A stretch of DNA of 64,000 bases from Alphaproteobacteria bacterium LSUCC0684 (GTDB taxonomy: Bacteria > Pseudomonadota > Alphaproteobacteria > Puniceispirillales > UBA1172), in assembly GCA_041228335.1 (NCBI GenBank), contig CP166130.1, positions 558,001 to 622,000 of the forward strand, in the 5' to 3' direction. The translations under genes and the position numbers were made by a program. Under the pieces are notes generated by a model. It was not told where the DNA came from, made no database searches, and was given only the letters and a program-made list of their open reading frames with translations. Positions 25,884-34,147 of the stretch are shown piece after piece (positions within the stretch are counted from its first letter, which is position 1; the number at the start of each line of letters is the position of its first letter).

Positions 25884-26924
25884 TTACTGGGCCGCTTTCA
25901 GACGTTGCCACAATTCAAGGTATTTTTGGCGATTGTCGTCTGAAACCGGGCGCTGGAACTGTACGCGTGCTACAACCTTTGGGTCACCCAAAACGCGGTT
26001 GTTGAACGCGTCATCTGGAAGCGCCGCCGCAGCCTTGGCGTTGGCTGATGCTGGTGCACCCTCTGCCGCCCATTTGACATAGAATTCTGGTTCAATCATC
26101 CAATTGATGAACATATGGGCTGCGTCCTTTTTGGTGGAGGCGGAGGGAATCGATAGGCCGTCGAGCCAACCGATCGCTCCTTCCTGAGGTACCACGAAGG
26201 ATATCGGAAGTCCGGATGAGATTGATCTGCTCGCCGAACCCGACCAGAAAGTTGCGACCGCAAGATCACCTGCAGCCATAAACTGGTTCCAGTCGTTTTC
26301 CGATCCCCAATAGGTTCTGATTTGCGGCATCAGCGCCGAGAGTTTTGCCTCAATCACATCAAGGTCTTTGATGTTGTTAATATCCTGACCGGTGGCAATG
26401 GCGGCAAATTGCACGGCTTCTAGTGCATCGTCACGGATTGACACCTTGCCTTTGTAACTCTTGTCCCAGAACACCTCAATAGAGGTTGGGGCTTGATCAA
26501 AGACATTGGTATTGACCGCAAAAGAAGTGAGTCCCCACGTCCAAGGCACGCCATGCAGCGATCCACCAGCATTGAGATCTTCATTGCCGGAGAGGTTTTC
26601 AGGGACATCCGCCAGATTGGCGATTTTGGAGGTGTCAATCGGGCCGATCAACCCCTCATCCTGTGCCTGTGGGGTGAATGCGGCGTTGATCAATACCACA
26701 TCATAGGCCCCTTTGTTGGTGCGTAGCTTGGTCAACATCTCTTGTTCAGAGTTGAAATATTCATGTACGACGGTATGGCCGGTACTCTGGGTAAAGGCGT
26801 CAACAGCCCATTCAAGGTCGGTCCCATATCCTTGCCAGTTCAAAACCCTGATCTCATCGGCGCTTGCCGTCAGCGATGCGGTTATTGAAGCAAGCAGCGT
26901 TGCAAATAAAAGGCTGGTTTTCAT
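25884..26924 (-). CDS. Periplasmic substrate-binding protein, PotD/PotF type
   Basis: This protein of about 346 aa starts at the ATG at 26924 after a strong AAGGAGGATAG. It has a signal peptide (LLFATLLASITASLTASA) and then the PotD-like lobe start EIRVLNWQGYGTDLEWAVDAF. YDVVLINAAF, GVPWTWGLTSFAVNT and SGLPISFVVPQEGAIGWLDG are typical of the family. It captures the ligand in the periplasm for the PotBC-type permeases. Binding-site residues cannot be assigned well enough to name the ligand. Confidence 0.9.
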   Translation of the reverse strand: MKTSLLFATLLASITASLTASADEIRVLNWQGYGTDLEWAVDAFTQSTGHTVVHEYFNSEQEMLTKLRTNKGAYDVVLINAAFTPQAQDEGLIGPIDTSKIANLADVPENLSGNEDLNAGGSLHGVPWTWGLTSFAVNTNVFDQAPTSIEVFWDKSYKGKVSIRDDALEAVQFAAIATGQDINNIKDLDVIEAKLSALMPQIRTYWGSENDWNQFMAAGDLAVATFWSGSASRSISSGLPISFVVPQEGAIGWLDGLSIPSASTKKDAAHMFINWMIEPEFYVKWAAEGAPASANAKAAAALPDDAFNNRVLGDPKVVARVQFQRPVSDDNRQKYLELWQRLKAAQ

Positions 26925-26934
26925 TCTATCCTCC

Positions 26935-27915
26935 TTATTGACTTTGGGTTGGTAGTAGTTCTTCTTCTGCTCTACTTGTTGAGTTTTGCTGTTGTTGCCT
27001 GCCAAGTGCCGTGATTACCTCATTTTCAAAAGGTGCAGTGGCAGGCCCCGGTCTTGTTGTGGACAGTGCCGCGGCAACATTTGCGTAATGCGCCGCAGCG
27101 ACCGGGGTATCGCCCCGGGCAAGCCTTGCGATGAAACAACCAAGATGCGTGTCACCAGCGCCATTTGTATCGACTGGCGTCACAGGAAAAGCAGGAACAG
27201 ATATACAAATCTCATGGGTTGCAACGATGCAGCCATGTTTTCCATCGCGAACGATTGCCCCTCCATTTTCCGGGGCGTTTCGCGCCAGCTCTTTTGCCGA
27301 TTGCATCCTGTCCGAAAGCCCGGTCATTACGGCGGCCTCATGCGAATTGGCACTGATCCAAGTTGCACGGGCGCGGGCCGCGGCAAGCGCGTTTGCTGGC
27401 AGTTCGGCCACAACAGGCGAAGGGTCAAAAATCAATCCGGGAAATGGTGCCTCGCGCTGTAGCCAATCAAATATTGCCGGACAAGAGCCACGATAATGCA
27501 AAGCGTAGCCGGAGAGCAGCATCCAGTCAAAATTTGATGCTGTGACCTGTTTGAGATCATCAATCGTTGCATGTCCTTCCGCACCATCACTAGCCAAAAA
27601 TGTTCGCTCGCCCTGACGGTCGACCATCACCGTGCAGCAGCCTTGATCGCGTGCCATGTCCTGACTACGCAGGACCGGTATAGCCTCGGCGTCTAATGCG
27701 TTGCGAACGATTGAGGCAAATGGGCCCGTGCCAAGTGCGCCACCATAATACACGTCCATCCCGGCGCGTTTGGAGGCAATCATGGCGTTGAAGCCTCCAC
27801 CTGGTTTTATAGCAAAGTCTCTAACAATTGCCTCTTCTCCAGCCTTTGGTACCGCGTCTACGCTGTAAACAAGGTCAACTACAACGCCCGATATCTGCAA
27901 CAAGCCTGCTGTCAT
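26935..27915 (-). CDS. PfkB-family (ribokinase-like) sugar or nucleoside kinase
   Basis: This protein of about 326 aa starts at the ATG at 27915, which overlaps the upstream stop as ATGA. PfkB signatures are clear: KPGGGFNAMIASKRAGMDV near residue 35, and TPVDTNGAGDTHLGCFIARL near residue 250 with the catalytic aspartate in GAGD. It phosphorylates a sugar or nucleoside hydroxyl with ATP. The neighbouring ADP-ribosylglycohydrolase could supply ribose or a ribosyl product for it. The binding-protein gene follows 10 bases later in the same operon. Confidence 0.9.
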   Translation of the reverse strand: MTAGLLQISGVVVDLVYSVDAVPKAGEEAIVRDFAIKPGGGFNAMIASKRAGMDVYYGGALGTGPFASIVRNALDAEAIPVLRSQDMARDQGCCTVMVDRQGERTFLASDGAEGHATIDDLKQVTASNFDWMLLSGYALHYRGSCPAIFDWLQREAPFPGLIFDPSPVVAELPANALAAARARATWISANSHEAAVMTGLSDRMQSAKELARNAPENGGAIVRDGKHGCIVATHEICISVPAFPVTPVDTNGAGDTHLGCFIARLARGDTPVAAAHYANVAAALSTTRPGPATAPFENEVITALGRQQQQNSTSRAEEELLPTQSQ

Positions 27916-28946
27916 AGGCAAGACTCCTGTAAGTCAGCGGTTGTCGCCATGTTGTCACGTAGCTGTATGAGATCCCTGGCAATGGCTTTGAGCGGAAGGG
28001 AATTGACACTCAATATTGTCGGCAAAGCATGCTGTGGAAAGGCGGAAATCCCAGAACAGGCACCTGCCATTGCCCCGGCGATGGAACCAATTGTATCAGT
28101 GTCACCGCCAACATTCGCTGCCATGAGCGTCACTTTCCATGGGTCGCCACCCGCCAGGCTGACAAGACCGAAAGCGGTAGCGACAGACTCATATGTTTCA
28201 ACGGATGTGCCGATTTGATTGGCAAAATCATTAGCGGAGACCTTTCGCTCTGCTGCCGCAAGAGCCGCCTCAATTCTTGAAGTCATATTACCTTCGCCGA
28301 CCTGATGGCCGCGTTTCTGGCCTTCCTGCGCAGCCATCAGGGCGACACGCGTTGCCGCCTTATAGCTCGCCCCGTCAAGGCCGCAGCTGATTATCGCGGC
28401 CACAGCTGCGGCACCGGCTATGGCCTCGCCAGTATTGTGCGTCATCCGGCAAGCCAGTTCCACCTTATCAACAAAATGTGCAAGTGGTTCTATGGGTGTT
28501 GCAAGACCAATCGGCGCTATGCGCATGGCGGCCCCATTTGTGGTCCCGGCCTTTCCCATTTCCGTGATCGGCTTGCCTTCAAGCATTGCGTCAAGTGCGG
28601 CCTTTGTGGAAGGGCCGAGCAGATCGCGCAACCCACGGGCCCTTATATCCGCCTCCCATGCCAGAAGGTCCTGGGCCAATTGCCATTCATCAATCTGACC
28701 ATTCCCGTCAATCAGGCGTCTGGCCAACAGCAGTGTTTGTTCGGTGTCGTCGGTAATCTGGCCCGCCGCCAGCCCGTGAGCAACCGGGTGATCGGCGAAA
28801 GGGGCTACAAATCCGGTAATCTGGCCGTAATGCTGGCGGATTTCGTCAGGTTTCAGGGTTTGAGACGGCATTCCGAGAGCGTCGCCAATGGCTAGTCCGG
28901 CAAGAGTACCGTAAGCATGGTCAAATTTTGACGCATTGGTTGCCAT
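27912..28946 (-). CDS. ADP-ribosylglycohydrolase family protein
   Basis: This 344-aa protein has the all-helical ARH/DraG fold. The binuclear-metal motifs are present: GLAIGDALGMPSQTL, ITDDTEQTLLLARRLI near residue 62 and NVGGDTDTIGSIAGAMAGA near residue 290. GAAMRIAPIGLA lies in the middle. Family members cleave N- or O-ribosyl bonds, in ADP-ribosylated proteins, ADP-ribose or other ribosides. Here the gene heads a catabolic-looking operon with a sugar kinase and an importer, so a small-molecule riboside hydrolase is more likely than a protein de-ADP-ribosylase. Confidence 0.9.
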   Translation of the reverse strand: MATNASKFDHAYGTLAGLAIGDALGMPSQTLKPDEIRQHYGQITGFVAPFADHPVAHGLAAGQITDDTEQTLLLARRLIDGNGQIDEWQLAQDLLAWEADIRARGLRDLLGPSTKAALDAMLEGKPITEMGKAGTTNGAAMRIAPIGLATPIEPLAHFVDKVELACRMTHNTGEAIAGAAAVAAIISCGLDGASYKAATRVALMAAQEGQKRGHQVGEGNMTSRIEAALAAAERKVSANDFANQIGTSVETYESVATAFGLVSLAGGDPWKVTLMAANVGGDTDTIGSIAGAMAGACSGISAFPQHALPTILSVNSLPLKAIARDLIQLRDNMATTADLQESCL

Positions 28947-28955
28947 GTCGCCTCG

Positions 28956-29693
28956 CTAAAACTTCATATGCAATCCAAAATACTCAGGATCAAGAATGCT
29001 CTGTACATACTCGATCACCGAACCATCGGCAGCTCGGGTCAACCGTCGCAGCATAAGCATTGGCTCGCTGTTACTGCGATCCAATGTGATGGCATCCTTC
29101 TCTCCAAGTGACGACAGCACGCTTGCCCATTCATCGCCACTCGCCACGACCAGACCTTTTGCGCGCAATGTGTCGGTCAGCGAGCCATTTTTCAGCCCAT
29201 TGGTCAGAATGTCAGCAAAGCCACGTCGCCACACAATTCTGCTTCTTTCCAGAGAGACGGCAAGGCCGGTTGCCATTTGGAACCGCAACCTGTCGACAAA
29301 CAGGCAGTCTGTTTGTGCTTCGGGCGGGGCGTCATGCAAATCCATTTTGGCGCGTTTGATGCTAAGCACCCGGGTGGAGAGCATGTCCGGACTTTCCGAC
29401 AAGGCCAGACTCCATCCGCGTCGATCATCAATCGTTTGACCTCCATATGTAACAAACGACCCAATCCCACTTTTGGTTGTTATAAGCCCCTTGGCATTGA
29501 GAATTTCAAGACTTTTGCGCACCGTGTTCCGGCTGACAGCAAACCGCTTAACTAGCGCATGCTCGCTCTCAAGCGGTGCCCCTTTGCCAAGTGAGCCAGA
29601 GCGAATCTCAATTTCAAGAGCATCTGCAATTTTTACTGATTTTGGAGCGCCGATCAGATGCTCACCTGTGCTATCATGTTCTAGCTTGTTCAT
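28956..29693 (-). CDS. GntR-family regulator with UTRA-type effector domain
   Basis: This protein of about 245 aa has an N-terminal winged helix (KIADALEIEIRSGSLGKGAPLE; LVKRFAVSRNTVRKSLEIL; GIGSFV). A C-terminal ligand domain of the HutC/UTRA type follows (LSTRVLSIKRAKMD, then YVQSILDPEYFGLHMKF at the end). The ATG at 29693 was chosen; a longer in-frame extension to 29765 reaches into IS debris. It is the first gene of the cassette and lies 9 bases before the ADP-ribosylglycohydrolase gene. It is probably the local repressor released by the imported compound or its product. Confidence 0.88.
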   Translation of the reverse strand: MNKLEHDSTGEHLIGAPKSVKIADALEIEIRSGSLGKGAPLESEHALVKRFAVSRNTVRKSLEILNAKGLITTKSGIGSFVTYGGQTIDDRRGWSLALSESPDMLSTRVLSIKRAKMDLHDAPPEAQTDCLFVDRLRFQMATGLAVSLERSRIVWRRGFADILTNGLKNGSLTDTLRAKGLVVASGDEWASVLSSLGEKDAITLDRSNSEPMLMLRRLTRAADGSVIEYVQSILDPEYFGLHMKF

Positions 29694-29729
29694 ACCTGTA
29701 TCATAGGCAGACGTTTGGTAGGATGTCAA

Positions 29730-29861
29730 TATGGCGGCATGGGCGTTGAGCAACTGAAGGAACAAAAGCGCCTTAAGAGAGAGAACGAACAGCTGAGAAG
29801 AGCTGTATCTGATCTGACACGGGATAAGCTGATTTTGAACAAGGCAGCACTACAGCACTAA
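29730..29861 (+). mobile_element. Remnant of an IS3-family OrfA transposase
   Basis: One frame reads YGGMGVEQLKEQKRLKREN, then EQLRRAVSDLTRDKLIL and a TAA stop. This is the typical C-terminal leucine-zipper end of IS3-family OrfA. The helix-turn-helix half is missing upstream, where the DNA runs into the GntR gene start. The OrfB catalytic gene does not follow. It marks an old insertion and later deletion at the edge between the transporter cassette and the nicotinate island. Confidence 0.65.
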
Positions 29862-29954
29862 AAGACCACATAGTGCATTGGTCTATCGCCCGTGTCGGGA
29901 AGGCGCGCCGGTGAAGCGGGTGACTGTTCTTTCATGCTCCATACAAATGGCAGA

Positions 29955-30479
29955 TTATTGAGCTATCACCATTACGGTACTGGTGATCTTTGATCCACCA
30001 AGGCTGAGCCCACTATGGTCATTGGCGTATAGAGATACGGAGACTTCATTGCTGCCGGCTGGCAGGCTGCCGATATGGTACCAGTCGCCATAGATGCGGC
30101 CAAGTTTGATCCCATTCACATAGACATGTGCATGGCCATGCCCCTCAACATTTTCGTATCCGGCGGCGGCGGCATCGAAGGTAAAGTTGGTTGTCTGGAT
30201 ATTCAGGTTCCAGCCGCCTACCGGATCGGGAAAGATGCTGGTAGTGAGCGTTGGCTGAGCAGCCCAGTCATCAATGGCGATGAGTTTTTCTCCATGGGAC
30301 ATAGCCATGCTGCTGCCCGACATTGGCATACTGTCCTGGGCTGGCCAAAGCTCAAGCCAGGTCCAGAAGACTGCGGCCCCGATGAGCGCGCCGCTAATGA
30401 ATGTCACAAAAAGACTGCCGCCGGTTGAGCGCGGTGAAGCCACATCGCTATCCTTGCTGCCTGTATCTTTTCGCATCAT
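29955..30479 (-). CDS. Membrane-anchored periplasmic protein, unknown function
   Basis: The start at 30479 has a strong AGAGGAGAAAGCC ribosome-binding site; an ATG at 30503 overlapping the pncA stop is the alternative. The product is about 174 aa: a short basic leader, one membrane helix (LFVTFISGALIGAAVFWTWL), a Met/His-containing stretch (DSMPMSGSSMAMSHGEK) and a periplasmic beta-domain with GHGHAHVYVNGIKLGRIYGD and YANDHSGLSLGG. The methionines and histidines might bind a metal. No family was recognised. It appears to be the last gene of the nicotinate operon. Confidence 0.7.
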   Translation of the reverse strand: MMRKDTGSKDSDVASPRSTGGSLFVTFISGALIGAAVFWTWLELWPAQDSMPMSGSSMAMSHGEKLIAIDDWAAQPTLTTSIFPDPVGGWNLNIQTTNFTFDAAAAGYENVEGHGHAHVYVNGIKLGRIYGDWYHIGSLPAGSNEVSVSLYANDHSGLSLGGSKITSTVMVIAQ

Positions 30480-30502
30480 GGCTTTCTCCTCTCTGAATTT
30501 CA

Positions 30503-31099
30503 TTATTCAGCAAGGCTGACCCCGGCATCGCGCATCTCTGCCAGTGCGGTGTTGAGCGAGCCATCAAGATCGATGGCGCGGCAGGCTGACAGGATAACGC
30601 TAACATCATATCCCTGGCGCGCGCCATCAAGGGCTGACCAGGCGACACAGTAATCCGTGGCAAGACCAACGAGCGTAAGGTCCGTGCAACCGCGTCCCTT
30701 CAGAAAGCCGTCAAGGCCGGTTGCAGTGGTTTTGTCATTTTCAAGAAAGGCGGAATAGGAGTCTACCAACGGGTTCATGCCTTTGCGGATGATGGCATTG
30801 GCGCGGTCGGTGTTCAGCGCCGGATGAAAGGCGGCGCCGGCACTGGCCTGGATGCAATGGTCCGGCCACAGCACCTGCGGGCCATAGGGCATGTTGGTGA
30901 CGGTGAACGGATCGGCGCCGTCATGCGAGGAGGCAAAGCTGGAATGCCCGGCAGGGTGCCAGTCCTGGGTCAGTACCACGAGGTCGAACCCATCCATCAT
31001 GGCGTTGATTTGTGGCATGATATCATCGCCGCCGGCAACCGCCAGGGCGCCACCTGGGCAGAAATCATTCTGCGGGTCGATCACGATCAGGGCTTTCAT
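30503..31099 (-). CDS. pncA: Nicotinamidase
   Basis: This 198-aa isochorismatase-like hydrolase converts nicotinamide to nicotinate and ammonia. The catalytic triad is visible as Asp8 in IVIDPQNDFCPGG, the lysine in IRKGMNPLVDSYSAF and the cysteine in GLATDYCVAWSAL. The metal site is in TQDWHPAGHSSF. Length and motifs match PncA rather than maleamate amidohydrolase. It sits 73 bases downstream of the 'amino acid synthesis' gene, in the run that also encodes nicotinate hydroxylase and 6-hydroxynicotinate reductase. It may feed nicotinamide into catabolism as well as NAD salvage. Confidence 0.93.
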   Translation of the reverse strand: MKALIVIDPQNDFCPGGALAVAGGDDIMPQINAMMDGFDLVVLTQDWHPAGHSSFASSHDGADPFTVTNMPYGPQVLWPDHCIQASAGAAFHPALNTDRANAIIRKGMNPLVDSYSAFLENDKTTATGLDGFLKGRGCTDLTLVGLATDYCVAWSALDGARQGYDVSVILSACRAIDLDGSLNTALAEMRDAGVSLAE

Positions 31100-31172
31100 G
31101 GCTCACCTCCCGTTCCGTTTTCCTGTTCATTCTCAATGCTACTTTGGTCTTTCCAGAGATGCAATATGACGA

Positions 31173-31754
31173 CTAGCGAAGCCCGTCCTCTCCTTTGACC
31201 TGCGCGGCTGTAAGCCCACCCATTCGGTCATGGATTCTGGGGCCGCGAGACATCGCCAGTGCGAACATGATCTCGCCGGTGCGCGGGGCATCGGGAATAC
31301 GCACCTCCATCGCATCAAAATGACTCCGCACATAGGCGGCGTTGATATGGCCAAGGGGGATGTCGATCGGGGTTCCGGGGCCGCCAACCTTCATCGCCGA
31401 GGGAACGATGGCCTTGGCCTTGCCAAGCCGCTCACGCATCGAATAGCCGCCCGGCACATGCCAGAGCGCGGTATGTTCCAGCTCGCCGCCTTCGCCGGCA
31501 AGGGCCGCCTTGCCGTAGCCGTCTATGCCCTCGACCCCGCCAAGCGCTTCGATCAGCTCATCGGTCATCTGTAACCCCAGCGGCTTCAGGTCATCCATCG
31601 CTGATTGCAGGTTTTCCTGCCAGATGCCGGCAAAGGGGTTGGCAACGATGGCAACGATGGCCGCGCGGCGCCGCGGTTCAGCCGGGGGCGGGCCGTTCTC
31701 ATGATGAATAGTCTCGGAAAAGAGCATCATCTTGCGAAGCCGAAAATAGGGCAT
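31173..31754 (-). CDS. Amino acid synthesis family protein (DUF1185-like)
   Basis: This 193-aa protein begins MPYFRLRKMMLFSETIHHEN, as members of this family do. It contains RRAAIVAIVANPFAG, GYGKAALAGEGGELEHTALW, GGPGTPIDIPLGHINAAYV and MEVRIPDAPRTGEIMFALAM. The family name is historical and no reaction is firmly assigned. Its start lies 56 bases inside the UPF0280 gene, so the two are tightly coupled. The repeated pairing with UPF0280, hydroxylase and 6-hydroxynicotinate reductase genes points to a step in heterocycle breakdown. Confidence 0.85.
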   Translation of the reverse strand: MPYFRLRKMMLFSETIHHENGPPPAEPRRRAAIVAIVANPFAGIWQENLQSAMDDLKPLGLQMTDELIEALGGVEGIDGYGKAALAGEGGELEHTALWHVPGGYSMRERLGKAKAIVPSAMKVGGPGTPIDIPLGHINAAYVRSHFDAMEVRIPDAPRTGEIMFALAMSRGPRIHDRMGGLTAAQVKGEDGLR

Positions 31755-32691
31755 TGGTCAATTCCTCCCGTTCATGGATCTGTCGTTGAAAATTACGGCC
31801 GGTCAGTGATGCCGTCGGATCATCCAGCCCGACCACGGTGATTTCACCCTGAAGCTCAAGCACCGCGCCGGCAAGCCTGCCGCCCTGCATCATTCGCCTC
31901 GCCAGCTTGCGCCCAGCTTCAAGGGCGCTCGCAATCTGCTCAACTTCCAGCGGCGGTACCTCAACAGTGACAAGACGTGCGCCAAGGTCGCTGTCGGGGT
32001 GGATATCATGTGCCGGGCGGCGGCGGATACCGTTTGTATCAGGGCAATCAACGGCACCGGCGATCAGCGTTGCCGCAACATCAGCAGTGGCAGCGCAATC
32101 CGCCAGCACCGTAACGCTGTCAGCTATCCCGGGTGACAGGCTTCGACCGCCAAAACCGGATGTGGCCATGCCGCGCCAAGCTGTTGGTCCGCGAAGGGTG
32201 ATGCCGCAACCATTTGGATGGTCAATGGCAGGGCTGGAAATGGCGGCATGGGTTATCGCGCCTTCGCCTGTCCAGAAAGCAATATCACCGCCGTTATTGA
32301 CACTGATCTTGCTGCTAGATCTGGCGGCCTCACTTTCCAGCATCGCGGCAAGAACATGATCTGCAATTGCACCGGCTACAGCCGCCATTGGGGTCACGAA
32401 AAGCTCCCCGGCAATATCGCATGCGGCGTGCATGCGGCGCGCGACTGTGCCGGCCGGGGGATGCGCTGCATTCCAGGGCGCGCGAAGAAGCGCCAGCTCT
32501 TCTGCCAGCTCGGCGAGGACATCCCCCATCGCAGTGACCGCCACCTCAAACAGGGCAAGCCGGTCCGGCCCGTCAGCATCGATCACAAGATCAGTTGGCC
32601 CATGTTGAATATGAAGCCGTTGACTGGCGCCAAAAAGGCTGGCCTGGAGGCCGGTCAATGCTGCCGTGCTCACGTCATATTTCCTTATCAT
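31699..32691 (-). CDS. UPF0280 family protein (ApbE-related fold)
   Basis: This 330-aa protein matches UPF0280: the N-terminal YDVSTAALTGLQASLFG segment, the ApbE-like KISVNNGGDIAFW near residue 149, GMATSGFGGRSLSPGIADSV near 185 and DTNGIRRRPAHDI. ApbE proteins transfer FMN to a threonine, and some relatives bind flavin or act as hydrolases. The role of UPF0280 is not established. It overlaps the upstream reductase gene by 17 bases and the downstream gene by 56 bases. A catalytic or cofactor-loading role for the reductase is a guess. Confidence 0.85.
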   Translation of the reverse strand: MIRKYDVSTAALTGLQASLFGASQRLHIQHGPTDLVIDADGPDRLALFEVAVTAMGDVLAELAEELALLRAPWNAAHPPAGTVARRMHAACDIAGELFVTPMAAVAGAIADHVLAAMLESEAARSSSKISVNNGGDIAFWTGEGAITHAAISSPAIDHPNGCGITLRGPTAWRGMATSGFGGRSLSPGIADSVTVLADCAATADVAATLIAGAVDCPDTNGIRRRPAHDIHPDSDLGARLVTVEVPPLEVEQIASALEAGRKLARRMMQGGRLAGAVLELQGEITVVGLDDPTASLTGRNFQRQIHEREELTNALFSASQDDALFRDYSS

Positions 32692-34147
32692 CGCGGGTCA
32701 GAAATGTGTTCGGGCCTGGCCCCACCACGCGGCTGTTCACGCCATATTCGCTTCCATCCTCAATGGCTTTGGTGATACTGCGCACCGCATCGTCATAGCC
32801 ACCAAGGTCATGATAGTCCTCGCGCCGGACGGTGAATTCCAGCGGCGCAACAATCGCCGGAGTCGGCACATAGCCAAACGCATTGTCCGGCAGGTTCAGC
32901 ACATCGACCATGATTGTGATGCCGCCTCCCGGCCAGACATAGGCCGGGACTCCGCCACAGGATACAGCGGTGTGTTTCTTCTGGACTGAACGGGTCAGCT
33001 TTACCGGGTTCCGGGTCGCGCCAGCACGAAGTGATCCACCGGCACCGCCCATGAACAGCACCGTACATAATGCCGGCTCACAATTTTCTGTAATCAGATC
33101 TACCGTGGCCTGAAGAGTCTCAGGCAGTGGGGCCGGTTGCGGGACCAGATCATCATCAAGACAATAATAGCCAAATTGCTCACCAGTGGTGGAGACCATG
33201 AGCAGCGTCAGGCCCGGCCGCGCGCCCTTGGCTGCGTTCCAGTCACCAAGGATAGTCAGTGGATCCTCGATATCGGTGCCGCCCCATCCAAGCCCGGGTT
33301 CAGCCACCTGGAAATAGCGCCCGGGTGTTGATCTGCGGCCCTTGATCCTGATGCCTGTTTCCTGCCAGTCAATCACCTTGCCGGCCTGATGTTCGGAAAC
33401 GACGCCGGTGATGTGGTCATCGACAACGACAACCTCATCGACCAGCCCCTGCCATTGTGAGGCAAACATACCGATGGTGGCCGATCCGCACCCGACCCGC
33501 ATCCGTTCCTCGCGCACCCCATCAACGATTGGCGGCTGGCCAGCCTGAACGATGACGGTGGCGCCACCATCGATGCTCAGCTCGACCGCCTCCTTGTTGC
33601 ACAGCCGCATCAGCGCATCGCAGGTCTCGCGGCCTTCGCCTTTAGAGCCGCCGGTCAGATGATCAACACCGCCAAGCGATAGCATCTGCGATCCATATTC
33701 AGAGGTGATGACAAGGCCAACAGCCTCACCGCTCGAGCGAACCACCGCGCCTTCCTTGCCAAGATGCCGGTCGGTATCGATCTTCACTTTCACCCCGCAA
33801 TAGGAGAAGATCGCCTCGGTGACGACCGTGACGAAATCAACGCCCTCGATCTCACGGCTGACGATGAAGGGAGCTGGCTTATAGTCAGGATAGGTGGTGC
33901 CAGCACCGATAGCCGTAACGAAGACCTCATCCTCCTGACCAAGACCACCATCCCAGTTTGCACCCAGAAAAGGCTTTACGCTGTCACCGGCCGCCAAGCG
34001 CCGGTCGAGAATAGTCAAGGGATCCAGCCTCACGATCTGGCCGCCGTGGTTGGCGTAGCGATCACAGGCACCACTGTTGCCCTCGGCGATGTAGCACATC
34101 ACCGGACAGGCATCGCATCTGATCTTCCCGTCTTGGCGCTGGTTCAT
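32675..34147 (-). CDS. 6-hydroxynicotinate reductase-like iron-sulfur protein
   Basis: This 490-aa protein has an N-terminal cysteine cluster (RCDACPVMCYIAEG then GACDRYANHGG) suited to an Fe-S centre. A long conserved body includes GAGTTYPDYKPAPFIVSREI, GVDHLTGGSKGEGRETC and AVSCGGVPAYVWPGGGIT. This is the pattern of proteins annotated as 6-hydroxynicotinate reductase, which reduces 6-hydroxynicotinate to 1,4,5,6-tetrahydro-6-oxonicotinate with electrons from ferredoxin. Its ATG overlaps the hydroxylase stop. The ferredoxin-NADP reductase at 48746-49573 could provide the electrons. The family call is good and the substrate is inferred from context. Confidence 0.8.
   Translation of the reverse strand: MNQRQDGKIRCDACPVMCYIAEGNSGACDRYANHGGQIVRLDPLTILDRRLAAGDSVKPFLGANWDGGLGQEDEVFVTAIGAGTTYPDYKPAPFIVSREIEGVDFVTVVTEAIFSYCGVKVKIDTDRHLGKEGAVVRSSGEAVGLVITSEYGSQMLSLGGVDHLTGGSKGEGRETCDALMRLCNKEAVELSIDGGATVIVQAGQPPIVDGVREERMRVGCGSATIGMFASQWQGLVDEVVVVDDHITGVVSEHQAGKVIDWQETGIRIKGRRSTPGRYFQVAEPGLGWGGTDIEDPLTILGDWNAAKGARPGLTLLMVSTTGEQFGYYCLDDDLVPQPAPLPETLQATVDLITENCEPALCTVLFMGGAGGSLRAGATRNPVKLTRSVQKKHTAVSCGGVPAYVWPGGGITIMVDVLNLPDNAFGYVPTPAIVAPLEFTVRREDYHDLGGYDDAVRSITKAIEDGSEYGVNSRVVGPGPNTFLTRDDKEI

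Noticed and set aside
30503-31099. Reading the isochorismatase-like gene as maleamate amidohydrolase (NicF) of the aerobic Pseudomonas nicotinate route
   Set aside because: The N-terminal DPQNDFCPGGAL and the DWHPAGHSSF metal site are PncA-like, and no NicA/NicC/NicD/NicX homologues are present. The rest of the island fits the reductive route.
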